Source: Gordonia lacunae
Lineage (GTDB): Bacteria > Actinomycetota > Actinomycetes > Mycobacteriales > Mycobacteriaceae
Direction: 5' to 3'
NCBI RefSeq assembly: GCF_002149015.1
Contig: NZ_NGFO01000026.1
Span: forward strand, 1 to 64,000
DNA: 64,000 bases
Shown: positions 1 through 7,657 of the stretch, piece by piece
Numbering within the stretch: position 1 is the stretch's first letter
How the letters are laid out: the number at the start of each line of letters is the position of its first letter
Position numbers and translations under genes: made by a program
Notes under the pieces: generated by a model
What the model saw: only the letters and a program-made list of their open reading frames with translations
Databases searched by the model: none
Told to the model about the DNA's origin: nothing

Positions 1-568
1 GGAGGGAGCCGCGCATCCCGGAGGTGTTGGAGTACACGCTCAGCGCGGCCGCGCCCAGCACCACCGCGTCCGAGGGTGCGATCCCGGGCCGCGTGGCGAC
101 GATCAGCGAGGCGAAGTGGTCGCTCAGCTGAACGAAATACTCTTTCATCACGCCGAGTTCGGCGGGCTGGAGGTGGCGTTGTTCGCGCCGCCACAGCGTC
201 GAGACGTCTCGGTGGGCGGTGAGGTCGCCGAGGCCGTCGAGGAGGAGTGAGAGCTGGTCGTCCGGCGAGCTTCCGCGGAGTTCCGCGTCGGTCATGAGTT
301 GCCCCACGAGCTCCACCTGGGTGGTCAGGGCCTGCGACAGGATGTCGTGCTTGCCGGGGAAATGCCGGTACACGGCCGGCCCGGTGAGACCGACGGCGGC
401 GCCGATCTGCTCGATGCTGACGTTGCGGAACCCGGCGTCCTGGAAGAGTTTCGTGGCGGCGCGCACGATCTGCGCCGACCGGTGCCCGACGGACCTGGGC
501 ACCACCCCGTGGCCGCGCCGAACCATCCGGATCGGCTGGTCCGGATCAGACGGTGGTGGCGACGGCAT
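1..568 (-). CDS. TetR family transcriptional regulator (3' end cut by window edge)
   Basis: A minus-strand reading frame runs off the left edge; 189 codons are visible. After a Pro-rich start (MPSPPPSDPDQP) residues about 25-75 form a TetR helix-turn-helix: AQIVRAATKLFQDAGF, then VSIEQIGAAVGLTGPAVYRHF and PGKHDIL. The rest is the helical ligand-binding domain. ATG at 568 is chosen; a second in-frame ATG at 526 (MVRRGHG) is possible. It diverges from the nitroreductase gene with 225 bp between them. The ligand and targets cannot be read from the sequence; autoregulation would be usual for the family. The missing C-terminus is due only to the window border. Confidence 0.85.
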   Translation of the reverse strand, partial: MPSPPPSDPDQPIRMVRRGHGVVPRSVGHRSAQIVRAATKLFQDAGFRNVSIEQIGAAVGLTGPAVYRHFPGKHDILSQALTTQVELVGQLMTDAELRGSSPDDQLSLLLDGLGDLTAHRDVSTLWRREQRHLQPAELGVMKEYFVQLSDHFASLIVATRPGIAPSDAVVLGAAALSVYSNTSGMRGSL

Positions 569-648
569 CCCGGGTCCTGTTCCTCGGCGGTCCCTGCACC
601 CTCTCACATCATCTCCGGCCCGGGCGCTGCGAATCCCCAGCCCCTCGT

Positions 649-689
649 CGGGTGGTCTGGGCCGGGTGGTCTGGGCCGGGTGGTCGGGG
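649..689. repeat. 14-bp tandem repeat, about 2.9 copies
   Basis: The unit CGGGTGGTCTGGGC occurs at 649-662 and 663-676, with a 13-nt third copy at 677-689. It lies between the divergent TetR and nitroreductase genes. No dyad symmetry typical of a TetR operator is apparent, so slippage-prone filler is as likely as a binding site. Confidence 0.7.
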
Positions 690-793
690 TCCGGCGGGAA
701 CAGTTCGGTGCGCCGCGATGTTGAGGCGTCCGACGGCGCCACGGCTCGGCTGCCCGGCGCCCGCTGAACAGCAGACTCTCGAGAGGACGTTTC

Positions 794-1414
794 ATGTCAG
801 TGCAGGCACAGACCACCGACCGCGTCGACTTCTGGTTCGATCCGCTCTGCCCGTGGTGCTGGATCACCTCGCGCTGGATCCTGGAAGCCGAGCAGGTGCG
901 CCCCATCGACGTGAACTTCCACATCATGAGTCTCGCCGTCCTCAACGAGGGCAAGGACATCCCGGAGGAGTACCGCGAGGGACTCAAGCACGCGTGGCGT
1001 CCCGTCCGCGTCATCGCCGCGGCTGCCGCACAGAAGGGTGACGAGATCCTCGCGCCGCTCTACACCGCGATGGGCACCCGGATCCACAACCAGGGCATCA
1101 AGGATCTCGACGAGGTCATCGCCGGTGCGCTCGAGGAGCTCGGCCTCGACGCCGCGCTCGCGGAGGCGGCCGACGGTACCGACTTCGACGAGACGATCCG
1201 CACGAGTCATCACGCGGGCATGGACAAGGTGGGCGACGACGTCGGCACGCCCACCATCCACGTCAACGACGTCGCCTTCTTCGGTCCGGTTCTGTCGCGC
1301 ATCCCGCGCGGTGAGGACGCCGGCACGGTGTGGGACGGTGCGCGCGCGCTCGCGTCCTACCCCCACTTCTTCGAGCTCAAGCGCACCCGCAACGAGGACC
1401 CGCAGTTCGACTGA
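794..1414 (+). CDS. DsbA-fold mycothiol-dependent nitroreductase (Rv2466c type)
   Basis: A 206-aa thioredoxin/DsbA-fold protein with the active-site motif CPWC at residues 19-22, preceded by the [12 protein letters not shown] context typical of Rv2466c. The helical insert spans about 50-140 and the cis-Pro strand is GTPTIHVND. Rv2466c uses mycothiol to reduce nitro compounds and oxidised proteins in the cytosol; by similarity this protein should do the same. Its length matches the family. The next plus-strand genes are rpiB and nei, the same neighbours as in M. tuberculosis, which supports the assignment. The substrate is not visible from sequence. ATG 794 follows the purine-rich stretch GAGAGGA. 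Confidence 0.85.
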   Translation: MSVQAQTTDRVDFWFDPLCPWCWITSRWILEAEQVRPIDVNFHIMSLAVLNEGKDIPEEYREGLKHAWRPVRVIAAAAAQKGDEILAPLYTAMGTRIHNQGIKDLDEVIAGALEELGLDAALAEAADGTDFDETIRTSHHAGMDKVGDDVGTPTIHVNDVAFFGPVLSRIPRGEDAGTVWDGARALASYPHFFELKRTRNEDPQFD

Positions 1415-1447
1415 TCGATTCGGTTGCGCGACAACGGTTCGACCAGG

Positions 1448-2494
1448 TCAGAAGCGCGGTGGGGGTTCGATGCCGTTGGGTAGTCCGCCGGGCGCCGGTG
1501 TGGCCGGGTGCGGTGGTGGCGGCACCGGCACCACGTTTCCGCTGCCGACACCCCGGACGATCTGGCGCGGACGCAACAGCATGGCCCCCGCCCGGGTCCG
1601 GTCGCGCAGGGCGGCCGCGCGCCAGGTCAGCACCGGATGCGACGACATCGCGTTGGTCAGGAAGGTGAAGAAGCCGCGCTCGTGGGTCGCCCGGTCGGCG
1701 AACTGGTCGAAGTCCACCGCCGAGAGCATGTATTTGCCCGCGGCCAGGACACCCATCGCCCCGGGCGCCCCACCGGGTCTGGCGTAGTACCCGTAGTTGT
1801 CGGCGCTGTACTCCTGAGCGCGTGACAACGCGGCGCCGAGAACCGGGATGTTCATGCCGACGATCGTCGAGAGCTGTCGCCAGTACGAGGTGTGTCCGGC
1901 GGCGATGTGACCGACCTCGTGCCCGATGATGAATTCGAGTGCCTGCGGGTCGCGGGCGGCGCCACCCACCTCGAACAGGTCGGAGTACACGACGACGAAC
2001 CGCCGGAACCCGTGCCCGGAGGCGAACGCATTGATCGCCCCGTTGCCGAGGACGACGTAGGCGTCGGGCACGTATTCGAGTCCGAAGCGTGCGGCGGCCT
2101 CGACGACCATCCGGTGCCCGTCCGGGAACTGGGTCGGCGTCATCTGCACGCCGTTGACCCGCGGTGAGGCATAGGTCAGACCGCGGATCACGAAGAGCAG
2201 GAGCGGGAACAGCAGCGCACCCAGCAACAGCTGGTCGAGCGTGCCCAGCGCGACGAGCAGGATGATCGCCGCGTAGCCCACCACCGTCGCGAGGATCACC
2301 ACGACGAGGGCGGGGATCTCCCAGGGATGCAGCCGGGGCCGCGCCGCGTAGTGCGCCGGACGCAGCCACCGCCGGGTGGGGTCGGCCGGAGCGGGCGGCG
2401 GCGGGTCGGCGACGCCGGGCACGTTCGGGATCGGCGCCCCGGCGACGCGTACGCCGCCGTTCGGCTCGTGGGGGATGGGCAGGGGCGTGTCCAC
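1448..2494 (-). CDS. M48 family zinc metalloprotease, membrane-anchored
   Basis: A 348-aa protein. Residues 1-45 are Pro-rich and probably cytosolic. Two adjacent hydrophobic segments lie at about 60-82 and 86-105. The peptidase domain follows, with HEVGH at 192-196 (zinc ligands H192 and H196, catalytic E193) and E228 in RAQEYSADNYGYY as third ligand, the HtpX/Ste24 layout. It probably degrades misfolded membrane or envelope proteins. It converges on the nitroreductase gene and diverges from rpiB with only 22 bp between starts, so the two promoters overlap the opposite gene. The C-terminus is Pro-rich. Exact substrates are unknown. Confidence 0.85.
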   Translation of the reverse strand: MDTPLPIPHEPNGGVRVAGAPIPNVPGVADPPPPAPADPTRRWLRPAHYAARPRLHPWEIPALVVVILATVVGYAAIILLVALGTLDQLLLGALLFPLLLFVIRGLTYASPRVNGVQMTPTQFPDGHRMVVEAAARFGLEYVPDAYVVLGNGAINAFASGHGFRRFVVVYSDLFEVGGAARDPQALEFIIGHEVGHIAAGHTSYWRQLSTIVGMNIPVLGAALSRAQEYSADNYGYYARPGGAPGAMGVLAAGKYMLSAVDFDQFADRATHERGFFTFLTNAMSSHPVLTWRAAALRDRTRAGAMLLRPRQIVRGVGSGNVVPVPPPPHPATPAPGGLPNGIEPPPRF

Positions 2495-2504
2495 GCTCTC
2501 AATC

Positions 2505-2517
2505 TATAGTGGCGCCA
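2505..2517 (+). promoter_or_regulatory. -10 element of rpiB, leaderless arrangement
   Basis: TATAGT at 2505-2510 is followed by exactly six bases and then the rpiB ATG at 2517, so the predicted transcription start is the A of ATG. No Shine-Dalgarno sequence precedes the ATG, as expected for a leaderless mRNA. No clear -35 was seen. Confidence 0.6.
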
Positions 2518-2999
2518 TGCGTGTCTATCTCGGTGCCGACCATGCCGGATTCGAACTCAAGAACCAGATCGCCGATCATCTCGCGGCGGCCGGCCACGAG
2601 GTCGTGGACTGCGGAGCCCATGTGCTGGATCCCGCCGACGACTACCCGGCGTTCTGCATCGCCGCCGCGGCCCGCACCGTCGCCGACCCCGGCAGCCTGG
2701 GAATCGTGCTGGGCGGCAGCGGCAACGGCGAACAGATCGCCGCCAACAAGGTCCCCGGCGCGCGCTGCGCGCTCGCCTGGAGCGTCGAGACCGCACAGCT
2801 CGCCCGGCAGCACAACAACGCCCAGCTCATCGGCATCGGCGGCCGGATGCACAGCACCTCCGAGGCGCTCGCCATCGTCGACGCCTTCCTCGCCACCCCC
2901 TGGTCGGAGGAGGCCCGACACCAGCGCCGCATCGACATCCTCGCCGAGTACGAGCGCACCGGTGAGGCTCCCGAGGTACCGGGGGCCCCGGCCGAGTAG
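2517..2999 (+). CDS. rpiB: ribose-5-phosphate isomerase B
   Basis: A 160-aa RpiB that interconverts ribose 5-phosphate and ribulose 5-phosphate in the pentose phosphate pathway. Visible are GADHAGFELK (6-15) and the phosphate-binding loop GGSGNGEQIAANK (66-78). E72 in this loop corresponds to the catalytic Glu of the mycobacterial enzyme, which replaces the Cys of E. coli RpiB. RQHNNAQ lies around residue 100. The frame is open further upstream, but the family start MRVYLGADHAG and the -10 box six bases before this ATG fix the start at 2517. The next gene, nei, begins 15 bp downstream and is probably cotranscribed. Confidence 0.95.
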   Translation: MRVYLGADHAGFELKNQIADHLAAAGHEVVDCGAHVLDPADDYPAFCIAAAARTVADPGSLGIVLGGSGNGEQIAANKVPGARCALAWSVETAQLARQHNNAQLIGIGGRMHSTSEALAIVDAFLATPWSEEARHQRRIDILAEYERTGEAPEVPGAPAE

Positions 3000-3014
3000 T
3001 CGCGGGCCGAGCCC

Positions 3015-3818
3015 GTGCCCGAGGGCCACACGCTTCATCGACTCGCACGCCGGCAGCAGCGTCTGTTCGGCGGGCAGCGGGTCCGCGTCAGCAGTCCGCA
3101 GGGACGTTTTGCCGACGGTGCGGCAGAGGTCGACGGATTGACCTTCCACGCCGCCGAGGCCTGGGGCAAACATCTCGTACATCGCTATCGGGATGGCCGC
3201 ACCGAACGTCTGGTGCACATCCATCTCGGGCTCTACGGTGGCTTCACCGAACTCACGGTGCCCGTGCCCGCACCGGTGGGCCAGGTTCGACTCCGTATCG
3301 AGAGTGAGACCGCCGCAACGGACCTGCGCGGTCCGACGGCCTGTGAGATCTACCACCCCGCCGACCTCGAGACCCTGATCGCCCGGCTCGGTCCGGACCC
3401 GCTCCGGCGCGACGCCGACCCCGACCGGGCATGGTCGGCGATCTCGCGGTCCGCTCGTCCGGTCGGCGCCCTGCTGATGGACCAGAAGGTGATCGCGGGG
3501 ATCGGCAACGTGTACCGCGCTGAGATCCTCTTCCGGGCGGGTATCGATCCGATGCGTCCCGGAAAGCGTGTTCTCCGTGAGGAATTCGACGCATTGTGGT
3601 CCGACCTGGTGGGTCTGATGAAGATCGGCGTACGCCGTGGACGCATCCACGTGATCCGCCCAGGGGACGATTCCGGGGCGCCGGCCTATGCACCGAACAG
3701 ACCGCGAACCTACGTGTATCGGCGGGCGGGTGAGCCGTGCCGGATCTGCGGAACCGCTGTTCTCATGGCCGACCTCGAGGGCCGAAAACTCTATTGGTGT
3801 CCCGTCTGCCAGACCTGA
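3015..3818 (+). CDS. nei: endonuclease VIII-like DNA glycosylase (Nei1 type)
   Basis: A 267-aa Fpg/Nei-family base-excision repair enzyme removing oxidised pyrimidines and nicking the abasic site. The mature N-terminus PEGHTLHRLA provides catalytic Pro2 and Glu3; K52 lies in EAWGKHL; the H2TH segment contains DQKVIAGIGNVYRAEILF. A C-terminal zinc finger has CRIC and CPVC pairs (about 240-265). PEGH rather than PELP separates it from mutM, which is also in this window at 35677. The position after rpiB matches Rv2464c. The start codon is GTG or the annotated triplet giving MPEGH; Met removal is required for activity. Confidence 0.93.
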   Translation: MPEGHTLHRLARRQQRLFGGQRVRVSSPQGRFADGAAEVDGLTFHAAEAWGKHLVHRYRDGRTERLVHIHLGLYGGFTELTVPVPAPVGQVRLRIESETAATDLRGPTACEIYHPADLETLIARLGPDPLRRDADPDRAWSAISRSARPVGALLMDQKVIAGIGNVYRAEILFRAGIDPMRPGKRVLREEFDALWSDLVGLMKIGVRRGRIHVIRPGDDSGAPAYAPNRPRTYVYRRAGEPCRICGTAVLMADLEGRKLYWCPVCQT

Positions 3819-3923
3819 CAGGTTACTGCCCAGTCGGTGTGGATAGCCGAACCTTAGTAGCATCGTGCGGGACCGTGAGGTTCGCACTCATGCGAAGGGT
3901 CGGGGATGACAAGAGGGGGCAGT

Positions 3924-4361
3924 GTGACAGTCAGCGAAAGCATCCGGTCCCATGCCGGTTTGATCTCGCGGGGAGAGGTGTCTCCACTGAAGGACGTGCC
4001 CTTCCACGGAGCTGCCGACGCGCCGATCACCCGACGTGTGCTGGCCGGCGGGGATCTCTTCCCGGAGGCGGAGAAGCGCGTCGTCGCCCATGAGATGCGT
4101 GCCGTCTCGGCCGCTTCCCGCGACTATTGCGAACCGCACGTGCACGACTGCCCGGAGATCAACATCCTGCTGTCACTCGACCGTCTCGTCTACGAGATCA
4201 CCCTCGGTGACGAGGTCTATGAGGTCGAGGCGCCGGCGAGTATCTACATCCCGGCCGGACTCGTGCACAGCGCGAACGTGATCGAGGGGAGCGGATTCTT
4301 CGTCGCGATCATCGAGACCGCCGACTACGTCGCCAAACCGCCGCCCGCGCAGGCGTCCTGA
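3924..4361 (+). CDS. small cupin-domain protein, function unknown
   Basis: A 145-aa protein whose second half is a single cupin barrel: HVHDCPEINILL supplies probable metal ligands and PASIYIPAGLVHSANV is the second cupin motif. GTG 3924 is preferred because AGAGGGGG lies 6-8 bases before it; an ATG six codons upstream (3906) is the alternative. The protein has no signal peptide and no effector or HTH domain. Neighbours (nei and a LysB-like hydrolase) do not suggest a pathway. It could be a metal-dependent isomerase or a sugar or small-molecule binding protein; no function is claimed. Confidence 0.75.
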   Translation: MTVSESIRSHAGLISRGEVSPLKDVPFHGAADAPITRRVLAGGDLFPEAEKRVVAHEMRAVSAASRDYCEPHVHDCPEINILLSLDRLVYEITLGDEVYEVEAPASIYIPAGLVHSANVIEGSGFFVAIIETADYVAKPPPAQAS

Positions 4362-4441
4362 CCTGATCCGGACCGGCGACGACCGGACTCTCAGGGAGCC
4401 CTCAGCGCCCGCGGGGCCGCTTCACACATGCCGTCGCCACG

Positions 4442-5359
4442 ATGGGTGAGGTGCAGCAGAGTGTTGGAGTCCGCCTCGGACAACCGGGAGCCGCGTCGTC
4501 GACGATCACCGTCTTCGTGGTGGGCGGGACCGGGGAGTCCTTCGCGGGCGACACCCGGACCGATGTGTCGGGTCTCCTGGCGGGAGTGGCGGACGAACTC
4601 GACGACCGCTTCGTCTGTCGGTGGGTCGGGTACCCGGCCAGTTACGGGCCTGCCCCGGTCCCGGGCGGCATGAGTTTCGTCGAGAGTGTCGCCATCGGAG
4701 CGCGCCAACTGCGCGCGGCCGTCCTCGCCTCGGCCGGCCCGGTCGCGCTGGTGGGCTATTCCCAGGGTGCGGTGGTGATCCGGACGGCCCTCGCCGAGCT
4801 GGCCGCCGCCGACGCGTCCGACCTGCCCCGGATTGTCGGTGTGGGCCTGGTCGCCGATCCCCATCAACCGCCTGGCGCGGTGCCGGGTTGTCGCGGGTGG
4901 GGCGTGGCCGGACCGGGAGTAGACCTGCCTGCCGGGCTTCCGGTGCACTGGGTCGGCGCGGCCGAGGACATGATCTGCAACGCCGGTGCCGATTCACTGG
5001 TCCGCGACGTCGCCGACCTCACCGGATCGATGGCCCTCGCCGGGCTCGGCCGGTGGGGTAGGAGTGCCTGGAAGGTCCTGCGCGCCAACGACTTGCAGAA
5101 TGCACGCCGCACCTCCGTCCGGCCGGCACAGTGGCGGCGCGACGCGCGACGTCTCGCGGCCGCCTGGCGCGAGATCCGGTGCTACCTCCCGCCGCGGATG
5201 CGCGTCAGGGGCCTGTGGGTCAGCAACGCGGTCGGCGGTCGGCACACGTCCTACCGCAGCGAGCCCTACCGGCGGACGTCGGTCACCGATCCCGCATCCA
5301 CCGGCTGCCAGGTGATCGCGCAGTGGCTTCAGGTGCAGGCGACCTTCGCCGTCGCGTAG
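4442..5359 (+). CDS. cutinase/LysB-like alpha/beta-hydrolase
   Basis: A 305-aa serine hydrolase. TVFVVGGTGES (22-33) is the first strand and oxyanion region, GYSQGA (105-110) is the nucleophile elbow with S107, D176 lies in GAAEDMICN, and H268 in GGRHTSY is the likely catalytic His. GYSQGA and ADPHQP are shared by cutinases and by mycobacteriophage LysB mycolyl-arabinogalactan esterases. No signal peptide is visible, so it is either cytosolic, released through another route, or of phage origin. It converges on the ldt gene, with a terminator hairpin between them. Substrate (mycolate ester or another lipid ester) is inferred only. Confidence 0.7.
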   Translation: MGEVQQSVGVRLGQPGAASSTITVFVVGGTGESFAGDTRTDVSGLLAGVADELDDRFVCRWVGYPASYGPAPVPGGMSFVESVAIGARQLRAAVLASAGPVALVGYSQGAVVIRTALAELAAADASDLPRIVGVGLVADPHQPPGAVPGCRGWGVAGPGVDLPAGLPVHWVGAAEDMICNAGADSLVRDVADLTGSMALAGLGRWGRSAWKVLRANDLQNARRTSVRPAQWRRDARRLAAAWREIRCYLPPRMRVRGLWVSNAVGGRHTSYRSEPYRRTSVTDPASTGCQVIAQWLQVQATFAVA

Positions 5360-5370
5360 GGCACGACAAA

Positions 5371-5397
5371 GGGCCGGTCACCCATGGTGACCGGCCC
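5371..5397. terminator. bidirectional hairpin terminator
   Basis: GGGCCGGTCACC (5371-5382) pairs perfectly with GGTGACCGGCCC (5386-5397) around a CAT loop. It lies between the convergent hydrolase and ldt genes. There is no long U tract, as is usual in actinobacteria. Confidence 0.75.
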
Positions 5398-5418
5398 CTC
5401 GTGGTGTCTGGTGTACCC

Positions 5419-5454
5419 AGCTGTTCTGGTACTTACCTAGCTGTTCTGGTACTT
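5419..5454. repeat. 16-bp direct repeat duplicating the 3' end of ldt
   Basis: AGCTGTTCTGGTACTT occurs at 5419-5434 and again at 5439-5454, period 20. The second copy encodes the last codons of ldt (KYQNS); the first lies just beyond the stop. It looks like a short tandem duplication that stayed outside the reading frame. Confidence 0.75.
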
Positions 5455-6138
5455 CGGTCCGATGGTGTTACGGACCACGATCGGGGTGTTGCGGGGCACG
5501 TTGTCGTACACCCACTTGCCGTACTCGGTGGTGACGTTGATGCAGCCGTGGCTGACGTTGCTGCGGCCCTGCTGGTTGACCGACCAGGGTGCGGCGTGGA
5601 TGAAGATGCCGTCCCACGACATGCGGGTCGCGTACTCGACGTAGGTGCGGTAACCCTCGGCGGAGTCCACCGGGACGCCGTACGTGGACGAATCCATGTA
5701 CATGTCGCGGTACTTCTCCTTGGTGTAGTACACGCCGTGCGGGGTCGGGTGCGCGTCGGACCCCATCGAGATCGGCATCTTCTTGACGACCTTGCCGTTG
5801 TGCCACCAGGTGATGGTGTGGGTGTTGTCGTCGGCCAGCGCGATGTAACCGGTCTCGGTCTTCACGTTCGGGATGGCCGGGTCAGCCGGCTTCTCCTCGG
5901 TGGTCGTCGACGACGGCGGCTGCGGGGCCTCGGGGGTGCTCGGCGCCGGCGGGGTCGGCAGACCGGGGATCGCCGGGATCTCGACCGGCGGCAGGCCGGG
6001 GATCACGGTGACCGGGACGGCGTTCGCGACACCGGGAAGTGCGAGGGCCATTGCCAGGACGCCGAAGACGACAGCCGTGAGGCGTCGAGCCGAGCGGCGG
6101 CGCGAAGCGCGCGGGGTCGGCGTAGGGGAGTTCAACAC
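5437..6138 (-). CDS. secreted L,D-transpeptidase (YkuD domain)
   Basis: A 233-aa envelope protein. A cationic N-terminus and hydrophobic core (LTAVVFGVLAMALALPG) end in ANA at residue 40, a likely signal peptidase I site. A Pro/Thr/Glu linker (41-95) precedes the YkuD catalytic domain (about 96-230), which has H181 in FIHAAPW and the signature SHGCIN with C199 as nucleophile. Such enzymes make 3-3 peptide cross-links in peptidoglycan or attach ligands to it. There is no lipobox, so it is secreted rather than lipid-anchored, and it is shorter than the Ig-domain Ldt enzymes. A promoter with an embedded palindrome and a CRP/GlxR box lie upstream. Confidence 0.9.
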   Translation of the reverse strand: MLNSPTPTPRASRRRSARRLTAVVFGVLAMALALPGVANAVPVTVIPGLPPVEIPAIPGLPTPPAPSTPEAPQPPSSTTTEEKPADPAIPNVKTETGYIALADDNTHTITWWHNGKVVKKMPISMGSDAHPTPHGVYYTKEKYRDMYMDSSTYGVPVDSAEGYRTYVEYATRMSWDGIFIHAAPWSVNQQGRSNVSHGCINVTTEYGKWVYDNVPRNTPIVVRNTIGPKYQNS

Positions 6139-6194
6139 AGGTCGTACCTTCGGTTCGATGGGTCTTTCCGCGCATCAGCCTGAGCGCTGCACCA

Positions 6195-6223
6195 TCGTTA
6201 CACAACCGTTGTGTTCGGTCCAA
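6195..6223 (-). promoter_or_regulatory. ldt promoter with palindrome in the spacer
   Basis: On the minus strand TTGGAC (6223-6218) and TAACGA (6200-6195) are separated by 17 bases. The spacer contains ACACAAC-C-GTTGTGT (6200-6214), a perfect 7-1-7 inverted repeat. A repressor bound there would block RNA polymerase. The regulator is not identifiable. Confidence 0.5.
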
Positions 6224-6311
6224 GGAGTCGGGCAGCCCGAATGACCCCGCGATCGCGAACGGCGAGTACGACGTCGCAAAACCCGAGGTGAGCGCAGCCA
6301 CGCACACCAGA

Positions 6312-6327
6312 TGTGACGGTCATCACA
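6312..6327. promoter_or_regulatory. CRP/GlxR-type palindrome
   Basis: TGTGA-CGGTCA-TCACA matches the actinobacterial cAMP-receptor consensus TGTGA-N6-TCACA at all ten fixed positions. It lies between the zinc-ribbon gene stop (6449) and the ldt start (6138), about 131 bp upstream of the predicted ldt transcription start, far for direct activation. The 310-bp interval 6139-6448 holds this site and the ldt promoter and no supported gene. Confidence 0.6.
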
Positions 6328-6448
6328 TTCGACCGCCGCCATATCCCGTCGGCAGCAGATGCGACTCATCTTCGTCGATGTCCCGTCGATGTCAACAGGA
6401 TCGTTTGTCCCAGTGTTACTTGGGCTTTGGCGACCGTTGGGTTTCGGG

Positions 6449-6634
6449 TCAGACGGGCTGGGGGTGTTCGGTCCGAAGGTGTCGCGCGGGCTGTGAACAC
6501 GCCTCGTCCCGGCAGACGAGCATCACGTCGACGCGGCCGATCCCCGCCTCGGATTCGGTGACGTCGCGGCGGAGGTAGAGGGGAGCGCCGCAGGAGCCGC
6601 ACCGGCGCTGGGTTTTCGTGTGGCTGGAGGACAT
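6449..6634 (-). CDS. small zinc-ribbon protein, function unknown
   Basis: A 61-aa reading frame with a CGSCG knuckle at about residues 12-16 and CRDEAC at about 41-46, a plausible zinc ribbon. Third codon positions are strongly GC-biased, as in real genes here, which argues against chance. No clear Shine-Dalgarno precedes ATG 6634. There is no membrane segment or signal. It resembles small actinobacterial zinc-ribbon proteins of unknown role. It sits between ldt and the divergent small secreted protein gene. Confidence 0.6.
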   Translation of the reverse strand: MSSSHTKTQRRCGSCGAPLYLRRDVTESEAGIGRVDVMLVCRDEACSQPARHLRTEHPQPV

Positions 6635-6883
6635 GGGTCAACGGTACGCCTGGTGTGGCGTGGATCACAGGGTGGTCGGATGCCGGTGGTCGTCTGTGGG
6701 GATGTGGTCCGCTCGGGTGACTCGGGCGGGGATTTGAGACATCCGGAGCGGAATCGCATGTCGTCGAGGTGCGGCGGAGGAATGTCGACGGTGGGGGCGG
6801 TGTGCGGTGCCCTCGGAAGGGAGCGCCCTGTTCCACCTCGTCGCCTCTCCGGCACGAGAGGCGATTCACCGTTAGGAAGCTCG

Positions 6884-7150
6884 ATGACCAGACTCATGGC
6901 AACACTGACATTCGCCGCGGCGACGTTCGTCGGAAGCGCGGGACTTGTGGCAGGCGCGGGGCTCGCGAACGCCGAGCCCTGCAAGATGGCCGTCGGCAAC
7001 GGCCAGTTCGCGCCGTGCCCACCGCCGATCATCTCGACCGGACCCGGTGACCCGTCGGCGCCCGGACATCCCGCGGAGGGGCCGCCGCCAGAAATCGAGT
7101 ACGAGTACGTGCCGCTGCCGTTGCCATGGGACGAACCGCCGACGCCCTGA
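6884..7150 (+). CDS. small secreted protein, Pro-rich
   Basis: An 88-aa precursor. Residues 1-30 are a signal peptide (MTRLMATLTFAAATFVG, ending ANA before EPCKMA). The mature 58 residues carry two Cys (CKMAVGNGQFAPC), which may form a disulfide, then a Pro/Glu-rich tail. AGGAAGC five bases upstream of ATG 6884 is the ribosome binding site; the frame is open further upstream but without a comparable site. Followed by a strong terminator hairpin. No family recognised. Confidence 0.7.
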   Translation: MTRLMATLTFAAATFVGSAGLVAGAGLANAEPCKMAVGNGQFAPCPPPIISTGPGDPSAPGHPAEGPPPEIEYEYVPLPLPWDEPPTP

Positions 7151-7159
7151 GACGTCGAA

Positions 7160-7186
7160 GGTCCGGAGGCGTGACGCCTCCGGACC
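7160..7186. terminator. perfect 12-bp hairpin terminator
   Basis: GGTCCGGAGGCG (7160-7171) pairs with CGCCTCCGGACC (7175-7186) around TGA. It lies between the small secreted protein and the opposing tRNA-Gly, and can serve both strands. Confidence 0.8.
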
Positions 7187-7189
7187 TGG

Positions 7190-7263
7190 TGGAGCGGGTG
7201 ACGGGAATCGAACCCGCGTAGCTAGTTTGGAAGACTAGGGCTCTACCATTGAGCTACACCCGC
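7190..7263 (-). tRNA. tRNA-Gly (anticodon TCC)
   Basis: On the minus strand the 7-bp acceptor stem GCGGGTG/CACCCGC, D arm, anticodon loop CTTCCAA and T loop TTCGATT fold as a standard tRNA. The anticodon is TCC. The 3' CCA is encoded (7190-7192); without it the gene is 7193-7263. Confidence 0.95.
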
Positions 7264-7495
7264 GTTGCCGCGGTGCCGTCGAGAACTCGGCGTCGCGTGC
7301 GATGTGTGACTGTACCGGTAGGGGAGCCGGAACCGAAATCGGGGTCGGCCCCGCGGTTCGGCTCTCATCGGACGCCTCAGTGTTCTGTCGTCGCTTTCGA
7401 CACCCGTGCGCGGCGTCGGCCGGTGTGGCACGTACTATCTCTTGTTGGCCCTGATGCGCGGTCGCCCTCCGGGGTCTCCTCGCGTGTTCGGACCC

Positions 7496-7572
<77 letters not shown>

Positions 7573-7657
7573 GATCGATGTGGCCGGACCGGTCACCCGG
7601 TGTACGGCCCGCGAACGACCGAACTTCCACCACCGTAGATATAAGGAGTATTCAGGC

